From positions 3,226,001 through 3,290,000 of the forward strand of contig NZ_CP040908.1 in NCBI RefSeq assembly GCF_013488205.1: a DNA stretch of 64,000 nt, written 5' to 3'. The notes under the pieces are model-generated. The model saw nothing but the letters and a program-made list of their open reading frames with translations. It had not been told where the DNA came from and did no database searches. Each line of letters starts with the position of its first letter. The first letter of the stretch is position 1. This document shows, piece after piece, positions 47,148-54,870 of this stretch. The DNA is from Empedobacter falsenii. Its GTDB lineage: Bacteria; Bacteroidota; Bacteroidia; Flavobacteriales; Weeksellaceae. Both the position numbers and the translations under genes were made by a program.

Positions 47148-47855
47148 ATGTCAGAGTTTAATGAGAATGTAGTATCGATTAAAGCGATGTTTGATAACCC
47201 AGAGTCTTTCGGGGTTTTTAGTAAGGAAGAATTATTGGAGTTTGAGCAAGAAAAGAAAATCATCAACCTAAAAAAAGGAGACGAAATTATACAAGAAGGT
47301 CATACACCAAAAGGTATATATTGCGTCATGAAAGGAACTGCTAAGTTGTTCAAAATTGGTTTTAATGGAAAAGAGCAAATTCTACGTTTTATCAACGAAG
47401 GTGACATTATCGGTTATCGCTCAATCTTAAGTCAAGAAGTTTTTGGTGCATCTGCAACTGCAATGACGCCAGTTGAAATATATTATATTCCAGAAAAATT
47501 CTTCTTAAAATTATTAGAAGTTAATCCAAAATTAGCTTTCAATATTTTACAAAGAATTGCAAAAGATTTGGGAGAATATGCAAGAACAATTACTTATTTA
47601 GCACAAAAAACAGTTCGTGAACGTTTGGCTGAAGTTTTAATTTTATTAGAAGGAAAATTAGGAACAGACAAAGACGGATTTATCAACATTTCGTTGACAC
47701 GCGAAGAAATGGCAAATTTGATTGGAACAGCAACAGAATCTGCAATTCGTTTGATTTCCGAATTCAAAACTGATGAATTAATCGAAGTTGAAGGAAGAAA
47801 AATCAAAGTTTTAGATCATCAAAAATTGACGAAATTAGGTCATGTTATTTTGTAA
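47148..47855 (+). CDS. Crp/Fnr family transcriptional regulator
   Basis: A 235-aa regulator with an N-terminal cyclic-nucleotide-binding fold (about 20-135; EIIQEGHTPKGIYCVMKGTAKLF, ILRFINEGDIIGYRSILS) and a C-terminal winged helix-turn-helix (TREEMANLIGTATESAIRLISEF). It has a single cysteine (Cys57) and lacks the N-terminal Cys cluster of FNR, so an oxygen-sensing 4Fe-4S centre of that type is unlikely; another ligand or redox signal is needed. Its position, divergent from ccoI at the edge of the cbb3 cluster, suggests control of these genes. Ends in a Rho-independent terminator. Confidence 0.9.
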   Translation: MSEFNENVVSIKAMFDNPESFGVFSKEELLEFEQEKKIINLKKGDEIIQEGHTPKGIYCVMKGTAKLFKIGFNGKEQILRFINEGDIIGYRSILSQEVFGASATAMTPVEIYYIPEKFFLKLLEVNPKLAFNILQRIAKDLGEYARTITYLAQKTVRERLAEVLILLEGKLGTDKDGFINISLTREEMANLIGTATESAIRLISEFKTDELIEVEGRKIKVLDHQKLTKLGHVIL

Positions 47856-47878
47856 GAATTTATTCTTGATATAAAATC

Positions 47879-47907
47879 AAAAGTCGCTCTGTGAGCGACT
47901 TTTTTTT
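47879..47907 (+). terminator. Rho-independent terminator after the Crp/Fnr gene
   Basis: AAGTCGCTC/GAGCGACTT stem with a TGT loop and a run of T. It also lies 3' of the convergent AlkD-like gene. Confidence 0.85.
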
Positions 47908-47914
47908 ATGCAAA

Positions 47915-48622
47915 CTATTTCAATTTCATATAATAATCTTTGAGAATTGGATCAATTTTTTCGAGCGCATATCTCAACGTTGTTCTTGGCATTTGCAACG
48001 TATATTCGTCCAAAAACTCAATCAACTTTTCTTCGTTCATTTTTCCCATTTCACGCAACATCCAACCATTTGCCTTGTGCATTAAATCGTGTGAATGATT
48101 AAGATTTTTCAACACAATTTCTGGAACAATTGAAAATGATTTTTGTTTGATAAAATACATCGTTGATACAATTGCGATTCGTTTTTCCCACAAATCTTCA
48201 GAATCCGCCAATTCAAAAAGCAATTCTTCTCGTTTTTGATGAAAACAATAATGTCCCAAAATTTTATAACAACTTGTGTCAACCAAATCCCAATTGTTGA
48301 TTTGAGAAGTTTGAGCAAGATAAAAATCGATAATTTCTTTTCGTACAAGTTCGTCTTTTGATTTTTCGTACTTCAAAACCAACATCAACAAAGCAGTTAA
48401 TCTATATTCGTGAATATCGGAACTCAATAAATTTTTGATGTCATTTAACGAAACTTGTTGATAAAATTCTTTCGCAATCAAACGTTGATTCGGAACAGAA
48501 ATCCCAAAAAAAATATCTCCTTCGCCATATTCTCCTTTTCCAGTTTTGAAAAAACGCATCATAATTTTTGCTTTTCCTTCATCCGCTAAATCTTGCAAAG
48601 TTGATTTTAATTGCTCTATCAT
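47915..48622 (-). CDS. DNA alkylation repair protein, AlkD-like
   Basis: A 235-aa HEAT-repeat DNA glycosylase of the AlkD family, which removes bulky or charged alkylated bases without flipping the base. Recognised motifs are VPNQRLIAKEF, INNWDLVDTSCYKILGHY, LWEKRIAIVSTMYFI and HKANGWMLREMGKMNEEKL. The conserved Trp-Asp pair is present in NWDLVD. It is convergent with the Crp/Fnr gene, sharing the terminator region. Confidence 0.9.
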   Translation of the reverse strand: MIEQLKSTLQDLADEGKAKIMMRFFKTGKGEYGEGDIFFGISVPNQRLIAKEFYQQVSLNDIKNLLSSDIHEYRLTALLMLVLKYEKSKDELVRKEIIDFYLAQTSQINNWDLVDTSCYKILGHYCFHQKREELLFELADSEDLWEKRIAIVSTMYFIKQKSFSIVPEIVLKNLNHSHDLMHKANGWMLREMGKMNEEKLIEFLDEYTLQMPRTTLRYALEKIDPILKDYYMKLK

Positions 48623-48733
48623 ATTTTATCAATTAGATGTTGAAGTTAACAAAAAAAGAGTCCAAAAACTGAACTCTTATTTATTTTAAAATATTAAATA
48701 TAAATTTCCTAACTTTAATACAAACTTATAGTT

Positions 48734-48910
48734 ATGAATTTCAAACACAAGCCTCTAATATTATTTTTCTTCCTGATTATAATAATCAATGGTCTTATAA
48801 AACTGTACAATAATCCCTCTGAAAACTCGACAAGTCTTAATATTCAAATTGGATTATTGCTTATGGTTATATTAATTCTAATTTTTAATCTTAAAAAATC
48901 TAAAAATTAA
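48734..48910 (+). CDS. Small two-helix membrane protein
   Basis: A 58-aa open frame starting MNFKHKPLILFFFLIIIING, with a second helix IGLLLMVILILIFNLKKSKN and a short polar loop between. No homologue recognised. A box TAACTTTA (48710-48717, one mismatch to the -7 consensus) lies 16 bases upstream of the ATG. It ends 5 bases before the convergent hflX stop. Such short, hydrophobic genes are often missed; support is the start, the two helices and the position. Confidence 0.5.
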   Translation: MNFKHKPLILFFFLIIIINGLIKLYNNPSENSTSLNIQIGLLLMVILILIFNLKKSKN

Positions 48911-48915
48911 ACCTA

Positions 48916-50142
48916 TTATTCTTCCGTATCATTTTCTTCTTCTTCATCATAATACTGAAAAAGGAAGTTATTATAAGGAAAACGTTTCATGTGAATTTCT
49001 TTCACTTCTTCATAAACTGTTTTGCGCAAATCTTCTAAATTATCTTTTTCCGTTGCCGAAATAAACAATGTCGGATAATCTGTTTTCGCCATCCAAGTAC
49101 GTTTCCAATCTTCTAATGAATAATTTTCAAATTTCTTTTCAGACAAATCATCTTCATCTTGTTTGATATAAGAAAAATTATCAATTTTATTGAAAACCAT
49201 AATCGTTGGTTTTTCTTTCGATTCAATTTCAGCTAAAATTTGATTCACAGAATTTACATGATCCTCAAAACTTGCATGCGAAATATCTACAACATGCACC
49301 AACAAATCTGCTTCACGAACTTCATCTAATGTAGATTTGAACGACTCCACTAATTGTGTAGGCAATTTACGAATAAACCCAACCGTATCCGTTAATAAGA
49401 AAGGTAAATTACCAATCACCACTTTACGAACCGTTGTATCTAATGTTGCGAATAATTTATTTTCGGCAAAAACTTCAGATTTCGATAAGACATTCATCAA
49501 CGTAGATTTCCCAACATTTGTATATCCAACCAACGCAACGCGTACCAATGCACCACGATTTTTACGTTGAGTTGCCATTTGCTTATCGATTCCTTTCAAT
49601 TTCTCTTTCAATAACGTAATTCGATCACGAATAATACGTCTATCCGTTTCAATTTCCGTTTCACCAGGGCCACGCATACCAATTCCCCCACGCTGACGCT
49701 CTAAGTGCGTCCACATTCGTGTTAATCGCGGTAATAAATATTGGTATTGTGCCAATTCTACTTGCGTACGCGCATAAGAAGTTTGCGCTCGTTGAGCAAA
49801 AATATCTAAAATCAATTGTGTACGATCGATGATTTTTTTGTTGACAACTTTCTCAATATTTTTCAACTGAGAAGGTGTTAATTCATCATCAAAAATAACT
49901 GTATCAATATCATATTCTTCGACAAAAGCTGTGATTTCATCTAACTTCCCGCTTCCTACAAAGAATTTAGAATCAGGTTTGTCCATTCTTTGCGTAAAAC
50001 GTTCTCCAACTGTCGCTCCAGCTGTATAAGCTAAGAACTCCAATTCGTCCATATATTCCGTCAGTTTTTCTTCGGATTGTTCACGTGTAATCAATCCAAC
50101 TAAAACTACTTTTTCGTATTGTGCTTCTTGTTTTTCTAACAT
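48916..50142 (-). CDS. hflX: Ribosome-associated GTPase HflX
   Basis: A 408-aa GTPase that binds the 50S subunit and rescues or splits stalled ribosomes. The N-terminal HflX domain (VLVGLITREQSEEKLTEYMD; GSGKLDEITAFVEEYDIDTV) is followed by a coiled-coil linker (RRIIRDRITLLKEKLKGIDK) and a G domain with GYTNVGKST, DTVGFIRKLP and NKID. The acidic tail (YDEEEENDTEE) is usual in flavobacteria. Start at 50142; a -7 box (TACTTTTG, complement of 50152-50159) lies 10 bases upstream. Confidence 0.95.
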   Translation of the reverse strand: MLEKQEAQYEKVVLVGLITREQSEEKLTEYMDELEFLAYTAGATVGERFTQRMDKPDSKFFVGSGKLDEITAFVEEYDIDTVIFDDELTPSQLKNIEKVVNKKIIDRTQLILDIFAQRAQTSYARTQVELAQYQYLLPRLTRMWTHLERQRGGIGMRGPGETEIETDRRIIRDRITLLKEKLKGIDKQMATQRKNRGALVRVALVGYTNVGKSTLMNVLSKSEVFAENKLFATLDTTVRKVVIGNLPFLLTDTVGFIRKLPTQLVESFKSTLDEVREADLLVHVVDISHASFEDHVNSVNQILAEIESKEKPTIMVFNKIDNFSYIKQDEDDLSEKKFENYSLEDWKRTWMAKTDYPTLFISATEKDNLEDLRKTVYEEVKEIHMKRFPYNNFLFQYYDEEEENDTEE

Positions 50143-50151
50143 ATATTACTG

Positions 50152-50159
50152 CAAAAGTA
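50152..50159 (-). promoter_or_regulatory. -7 promoter box for hflX
   Basis: TACTTTTG on the minus strand, ending 9 bases before the ATG; no TTG seen at the usual spacing. Confidence 0.35.
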
Positions 50160-50278
50160 AAAGAAAGTTTTGGATGTCAGACTACTTCGTCTAAAATCTT
50201 AACGATAATTTTCACATTCTATTAAAATTAAATCAGATAAAATTTTCATCTTTGCCGATTCACTAAACAATATACTTT

Positions 50279-51166
50279 ATGAAGAAAAATTTACTATTTG
50301 GAGCTTTAACTTTATTATCATTGAGTGTTAATGCTCAAAATCAAAAAATATCTTTTGAAGAATCAGAAGGTTTTACAATAGGAAATCTTAATAACCAAAA
50401 AAATTGGTTTAATTGGGGATATGTATCAGATAACAACTCTAAAGTCATTAACACATTTGCAAGCGATGGTAAAAATTCAGCACAAGTTATAAATAATGAA
50501 ATTGAAGAAGGTAATTGGGGAGGAATTGCTTATCCTGTAATTAAGTATCGTAAATATTCTATTTCTGCAGATGTATATTTAGACAACACTGACAATTCTA
50601 ATTACGAAATGTTAGCATTATACAATGAAAATAATGATTACGATCTAGTTGGTGGTTTACTTTTTTATTACGACGGAGAAGTCGCCTACGAAGACATGGA
50701 AACCAGCATAGTTTTGGGAACATGGACTCCTAAAAAATGGTACAATGTAAAAGCAGAAGTCGATTTAAAAACGAAAAAAGTTATTTATTTCTTAGACAAT
50801 GTAAAAGTAAAAGAAACTAATATTTCTAATTTAAACAATGAAATTACTGAAGTAGATTTTAGTTTTGATAATTATGGTTCTGGATTTATAGTTGATAATG
50901 TTAAAATTGTAGATTTAGAGAATTTAGGTACAAATGAAAATAACAAAACAGAAATTTCTATTTATCCTAATCCTGTAAACGATTATCTTAATATAAATTC
51001 TGATAAAAAAATCATTGCAATAAGTATTACAGATTTAACTGGAAAAACACTTTTTGAAGGTACAAATTTGAATAAAATAGATGTTAATCATTTATCTAAA
51101 GGATTATATTTAATCAAAATAAAAACCGATAATTCTGAATCAATTCAAAAATTCATAAAAAAATAA
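50279..51166 (+). CDS. Secreted protein with type IX sorting domain
   Basis: A 295-aa T9SS cargo protein. The signal peptide is MKKNLLFGALTLLSLSVNAQ; the middle (about 25-210) is a concanavalin-like/laminin-G-like beta-sandwich (ISFEESEGFTIGNLNNQKNW, YSISADVYLDN, WYNVKAEVDLKTKKVIYFLD). The C-terminal 75 residues form a type A sorting domain (SIYPNPVNDYLNI, ITDLTGKTLFEG, LSKGLYLIKIKTD, KFIKK) that targets the protein to the SprA-containing secretion system. The binding target is unknown, perhaps a carbohydrate. A 14-bp hairpin ends the gene. Confidence 0.88.
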   Translation: MKKNLLFGALTLLSLSVNAQNQKISFEESEGFTIGNLNNQKNWFNWGYVSDNNSKVINTFASDGKNSAQVINNEIEEGNWGGIAYPVIKYRKYSISADVYLDNTDNSNYEMLALYNENNDYDLVGGLLFYYDGEVAYEDMETSIVLGTWTPKKWYNVKAEVDLKTKKVIYFLDNVKVKETNISNLNNEITEVDFSFDNYGSGFIVDNVKIVDLENLGTNENNKTEISIYPNPVNDYLNINSDKKIIAISITDLTGKTLFEGTNLNKIDVNHLSKGLYLIKIKTDNSESIQKFIKK

Positions 51167-51173
51167 TCATTTT

Positions 51174-51206
51174 TAAAGCGAAATATAAAATATATATTTC
51201 GCTTTA
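51174..51206 (+). terminator. Hairpin terminator after the T9SS cargo gene
   Basis: TAAAGCGAAATATA and TATATTTCGCTTTA are a perfect inverted repeat; the following T run is short. Confidence 0.6.
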
Positions 51207-51302
51207 ATTTTGAATAAAACTTATTATTTCATCAAAAAAATAGAATAATTTACTTTTTTTGATCTACTTAAGAACTCTTTTCTCTAATTTTAAAAAAATT
51301 CA

Positions 51303-51332
51303 TTGTCAATTAAAATTTCCTTTCTACATTTG
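51303..51332 (+). promoter_or_regulatory. Bacteroidota-type promoter of the his operon
   Basis: TTG (51303-51305), 19-base spacer, TACATTTG (51325-51332). The TSS would be a few bases downstream, about 12-15 bases before the leader-peptide ATG. Confidence 0.7.
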
Positions 51333-51350
51333 TTCCAACAAAAAATAAAA

Positions 51351-51407
51351 ATGTACACAAATCAATTACATCATCACCATCATACTTGCACTCAAGCGAG
51401 CAGATAG
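51351..51407 (+). CDS. hisL: his operon leader peptide
   Basis: An 18-aa frame reads MYTNQLHHHHHTCTQASR then TAG. Five consecutive His codons (51369-51383: cat cat cac cat cat) would stall ribosomes when histidyl-tRNA is scarce. The end of the frame overlaps a candidate antiterminator arm (51390-51397). It lies between the promoter and a strong terminator, upstream of hisG. The arrangement is that of classical attenuation, as in enterobacterial hisL, but this peptide is not homologous in detail. I used the name hisL by analogy. Confidence 0.85.
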   Translation: MYTNQLHHHHHTCTQASR

Positions 51408-51451
51408 TGGTATGTAATGATTTTATCACAATATCTAAGTCCCGTTTGAGT
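51390..51451 (+). promoter_or_regulatory. Candidate antiterminator of the his attenuator
   Basis: ACTCAAGC (51390-51397) can pair with GTTTGAGT (51444-51451), an 8-bp pairing with one G-U. The second partner is in the 5' arm and loop of the terminator, so the two structures exclude each other. A ribosome at the leader stop codon would cover 51390-51397; a ribosome stalled on the His codons would leave it mostly free. Confidence 0.55.
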
Positions 51452-51470
51452 AAATCGAACGGGATTTTTT
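51440..51470 (+). terminator. his attenuator (Rho-independent)
   Basis: TCCCGTTTGA (51440-51449), loop GTAAA, TCGAACGGGA (51455-51464) with one wobble pair, then TTTTTT. It lies between the leader peptide and hisG. Confidence 0.85.
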
Positions 51471-51505
51471 GTTACTTCAAGATTTAATCATCGATTTACT
51501 CAAAC
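51444..51505. repeat. 15-base inverted repeat across the attenuator
   Basis: GTTTGAGTAAATCGA (51444-51458) is the exact complement of TCGATTTACTCAAAC (51491-51505). It spans the terminator's loop and 3' arm; the partner lies after the T run and 22 bases before the hisG ATG. Confidence 0.9.
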
Positions 51506-51527
51506 TTAAAAATATAAAATATTAAAA

Positions 51528-52385
51528 ATGAGTAAATTAAAAATAGCCATTCAGAAAAGCGGTCGATTAAGTGAAAAATCACTCGAATTATTGAAAGATT
51601 GCGGAATTAAAATCTCTACAAGTAATCGAAAATTAAGAACCGAATCTCCAAATTTCCCTATCGAAGTTTTATTCTTGCGTGACGACGATATTCCGCAATA
51701 TGTAGAACAAGGGGTTGCTGATATAGGCATTTTAGGCGAAAATGAAGTTTGGGAAAAAGATAAAAATGTCGCACAAATTCGTCAATTAGGTTTTGCAGGT
51801 TGCAAACTTTGTTTAGCGATCCCGAAAGATGAAATTTATACGGATTTAAGTTATTTTCAAGATAAAAAAATTGCTACTTCTTATCCACGTATTTTAGGGA
51901 AATTCTTCCAAGAAAAAGGAATTAATGTTAAGATTGAAGAAATCGGTGGAAGCGTAGAAATTGCTCCAAGTATCGGTTTGGCAAATGCTATTTTTGATAT
52001 CGTGTCTACGGGTTCAACGTTATTAACAAATGGCTTGAAACAAGTGGAAACAGTGGTTGAATCACAAGCTGTTTTAATTTCTAATAAAAATCTTGATGCT
52101 GAAAAACAAGCTATTGTAGATCGTCTTTTATTTAGAATCGAAGCAGTTAAACAATCTTCTGAAAACAAATATATTTTATTAAACGCACCAAACGAAAAGT
52201 TAGAAGAAATCATTGCTTTGTTGCCCGGAATGAAATCTCCAACAGTCTTACCATTGGCCGAGAAAGGTTGGTCATCAATCCACACAGTCATTAAGGAAGA
52301 TACTTTTTGGGACATCATCGAGCAATTGAAAGCTTTGGGTGCGGAAGGAATTTTAGTGTTAGAAATTGAAAAAATGATTTTATAA
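51528..52385 (+). CDS. hisG: ATP phosphoribosyltransferase HisG, long form
   Basis: First enzyme of histidine synthesis, joining ATP with PRPP. At 285 aa it is the long form with a C-terminal HisG_C regulatory domain for histidine feedback (about 210-285, NAPNEKLEEIIALLPGMKSPTVLPLAEKGW), so it does not need HisZ. Catalytic-domain motifs are LKIAIQKSGRLSEKSLELLKDCG, VADIGILGENEVWE and DIVSTGSTLLTNGLK. It heads a complete his operon behind the attenuator. Confidence 0.97.
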   Translation: MSKLKIAIQKSGRLSEKSLELLKDCGIKISTSNRKLRTESPNFPIEVLFLRDDDIPQYVEQGVADIGILGENEVWEKDKNVAQIRQLGFAGCKLCLAIPKDEIYTDLSYFQDKKIATSYPRILGKFFQEKGINVKIEEIGGSVEIAPSIGLANAIFDIVSTGSTLLTNGLKQVETVVESQAVLISNKNLDAEKQAIVDRLLFRIEAVKQSSENKYILLNAPNEKLEEIIALLPGMKSPTVLPLAEKGWSSIHTVIKEDTFWDIIEQLKALGAEGILVLEIEKMIL

Positions 52386-52401
52386 TTTTTTATTGACGAT
52401 T

Positions 52402-52447
52402 TACAATTTACGACTCAATCGTAATTCGTAATTCTAAAATCGTAATT
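52402..52447. repeat. Short repeats in the hisG-hisD gap
   Basis: CGTAATT occurs three times (52420-52426, 52427-52433, 52441-52447) after ACGATTTACAATTTACGA, which is partly complementary. A different motif from those in the other his gaps. Confidence 0.5.
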
Positions 52448-52456
52448 CATAACAAA

Positions 52457-53749
52457 ATGCAAACATATATCAAACCTCAACTTTCAGATTGGTCAACGTT
52501 AACAGCTCGACCAACGAAAGAAGCACAAGATTTACAAAAAATCGTTTTAGATGTTTTTGGAAAAATTCAAGCGGAAAAAGACCAAGCATTAATTGATTTT
52601 ACAGAAAAATTTGATCAAGTTAAGTTAACTTCTTTAGAAATTTCTACTCAAGAAATTGAAGAAGCAAAAACTTTAATTTCTGAAGATTTAAAACAAGCAA
52701 TTCAATTAGCAGCTTCTAATATTGAAAAATTTCACGCTGAACAACGAGAAGAAATAAAAGTTATTGAAACAACAAGAGGTGTAAATTGTTGGAGAGAATC
52801 TCGAGGTATAGAAAATGTAGGAATTTATATTCCAGGTGGAACTGCTCCGTTATTTTCTACGACATTAATGTTAGGGATTCCTGCAAAATTAGCGGGTTGT
52901 CAAAATATTATTTTGTGTACTCCTCCAAATAAAGAAGGAAAAATTCACCCAGCGATTTTATATACAGCAAATTTAATTGGAATTGAGAAGATTTATAAAG
53001 TTGGCGGAATCCAAGCTATTGGTGCGTTAACTTTTGGTACAGAAACAATACAAAAAGTTGATAAAATTTTTGGACCGGGAAATCAATATGTAACCGCTGC
53101 CAAACAAGTGGCTCAAAATTTTGGAGTTGCTATTGATATGCCTGCTGGTCCAAGTGAAGTTTTAGTCATTGCAGATGGAACCTCAGTTCCTAAATATGTC
53201 GCAGCTGATTTATTATCGCAAGCCGAACACGGAATAGATTCACAAGTGATTTTATTAACAACTAACGAGCAAACGTTGAACGAAACTATTGTTGAAATTA
53301 ATGCTCAATTAGAACTTCTACCAAGAAAAGAATTAGCGGCTAAAGCTTTAGAAAATTCGAGAGGAATCGTGTTAAATTCTATCGAAGAATGTGTGAATTT
53401 TTCTAATATTTATGCACCAGAACATCTAATTTTTGCTTGCAAAACGGCTGAAAGTTATATCGAAAAAATTATTAATGCAGGCTCTGTTTTCTTAGGAAAT
53501 TATTCGTGCGAATCCGCTGGAGATTATGCATCAGGAACTAATCACACTTTACCAACCAATGGTTATGCAAAGAATTATTCTGGAGTTTCCTTTGATAGTT
53601 TTATCAAGAAAATCACGTTTCAGAAATTAACTGCTGAAGGAATTCAAAATATCGGTCCAGCTATTGAATTAATGGCCGAAGCCGAAGAATTATTTGCACA
53701 CAAAAATGCGGTAACGCTACGTTTGTTAGACTTAAGATCTAAGGCGTAA
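52457..53749 (+). CDS. hisD: Histidinol dehydrogenase
   Basis: Catalyses the last two oxidation steps from L-histidinol to L-histidine with NAD+ and zinc. It is 430 aa, with GIENVGIYIPGGTAPLFSTTLML, the VDKIFGPGNQYVTAAKQVA segment, DMPAGPSEVLVIADG, LLSQAEHGIDSQV and the conserved ESAGDYASGTNHTLPTNGYAKNY part. The last few codons (LDLRSKA) lie inside the left arm of an inverted-repeat element, so this C-terminus may have been altered by its insertion. Second gene of the operon. Confidence 0.97.
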   Translation: MQTYIKPQLSDWSTLTARPTKEAQDLQKIVLDVFGKIQAEKDQALIDFTEKFDQVKLTSLEISTQEIEEAKTLISEDLKQAIQLAASNIEKFHAEQREEIKVIETTRGVNCWRESRGIENVGIYIPGGTAPLFSTTLMLGIPAKLAGCQNIILCTPPNKEGKIHPAILYTANLIGIEKIYKVGGIQAIGALTFGTETIQKVDKIFGPGNQYVTAAKQVAQNFGVAIDMPAGPSEVLVIADGTSVPKYVAADLLSQAEHGIDSQVILLTTNEQTLNETIVEINAQLELLPRKELAAKALENSRGIVLNSIEECVNFSNIYAPEHLIFACKTAESYIEKIINAGSVFLGNYSCESAGDYASGTNHTLPTNGYAKNYSGVSFDSFIKKITFQKLTAEGIQNIGPAIELMAEAEELFAHKNAVTLRLLDLRSKA

Positions 53750-53821
53750 GTCACAAAGAATAATTCAAAAGTATTAAATAAACAAAATCTTAAGTCTTAG
53801 AACTTAAACCTTATAACTAAA
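53728..53821. repeat. Inverted-repeat element, hisD-hisC gap
   Basis: AGACTTAAGAT (53728-53738, within the end of hisD) is the exact complement of ATCTTAAGTCT (53787-53797). The right part continues TAGAACTTAAACCTTATAAC and ends AACTAAA just before the hisC ATG. Confidence 0.75.
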
Positions 53822-54868
53822 ATGAATTCATTTAATATAAATAATCTCATTCGTCCCAACGTAAAAGCGATGAAAGCATATTCATCTGCTCGTGACGAAT
53901 TTCAAGAAATAAATGACAATTTCGTTTTCTTAGATGCGAACGAAAATCCCTTCAATAATGGATTGAATCGTTATCCAGATCCTTTGCAACGCAATGTAAA
54001 ATCGATTTTAAGTAAAATCAAAAACTTTCCTGCAAATCAGATTTTATTAGGAAATGGAAGTGATGAAGTTTTAGATTTAATTTTCCGTGCATTTTGCGAA
54101 CCGAATCAAGATAATGTTATTGCGATTTCTCCTTCTTATGGGATGTACGGAGTTTTAGCTAATCTGAATGCAATTGAATACCGAAAATCTTTATTAAATG
54201 AAGAAGATTTTCAACCGAATATCAAAGATGTTTTCTCGAAAGTGGATGATAAAACGAAAATGATTTTCTTGTGTTCTCCGAACAATCCAACTGGAGAAAT
54301 CATCAAAAGAGAATCTATTTTAGAAATTGTAAATCGTTTCAATGGTTTAGTCATTATCGACGAAGCTTATGTTGATTTCGCTAGAGAAACGTCTTGGATT
54401 GAAGAAACAAAAAATTATCCAAATGTAATTGTCACACAAACTTTGTCAAAAGCAGTTGGTTTGGCCGGAATCCGTTTAGGAATTTTGTATGCTTCACAAG
54501 AAATTGTTGATGTTTTAAACAAGATTAAACCGCCTTATAATATTAATCAATTAACGCAATTAAAAGCGATTGAAATTTTAAGCGATTACGATAAAGTGGT
54601 AGCTGTAACAAATACTATTATTCAACAAAAAGAAGTTTTAGAAAATGCTTTAACTGAGATTTCATTTGTAGAGAAAATATATCCAAGCGATGCCAATTTC
54701 ATTTTAATTAAAGTAGATAATGCGAACGAACGTTACAATCAATTGGTTGAAAAAGGAATTGTTATTCGTAATCGAAACAACGATGATTTATGTCAAAATT
54801 GTTTGAGAATCACAGTTGGAACGGAACTTGAAAATCAGAAATTAATACAAACACTTAAAATAATATAA
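53822..54868 (+). CDS. hisC: Histidinol-phosphate aminotransferase
   Basis: PLP enzyme that makes L-histidinol phosphate from imidazole acetol phosphate. The 348-aa protein has the fold type I landmarks [51 protein letters not shown] and the Schiff-base lysine Lys210 in [16 protein letters not shown]. It ends two bases before the hisB start. Its upstream gap holds a repeat element whose right arm abuts the ATG. Confidence 0.97.
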   Translation: MNSFNINNLIRPNVKAMKAYSSARDEFQEINDNFVFLDANENPFNNGLNRYPDPLQRNVKSILSKIKNFPANQILLGNGSDEVLDLIFRAFCEPNQDNVIAISPSYGMYGVLANLNAIEYRKSLLNEEDFQPNIKDVFSKVDDKTKMIFLCSPNNPTGEIIKRESILEIVNRFNGLVIIDEAYVDFARETSWIEETKNYPNVIVTQTLSKAVGLAGIRLGILYASQEIVDVLNKIKPPYNINQLTQLKAIEILSDYDKVVAVTNTIIQQKEVLENALTEISFVEKIYPSDANFILIKVDNANERYNQLVEKGIVIRNRNNDDLCQNCLRITVGTELENQKLIQTLKII

Positions 54869-54870
54869 CT

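Noticed and set aside
48657-48677. AAGAGT...ACTCTT hairpin upstream of the small membrane gene
   Set aside because: It lies between two divergent starts, where no terminator is expected, and the stem is only about 6 bp.
51361-51420. Five-His stretch as part of a metal-binding protein
   Set aside because: The frame ends after 18 codons and lies between promoter and attenuator, so a leader peptide explains it better.
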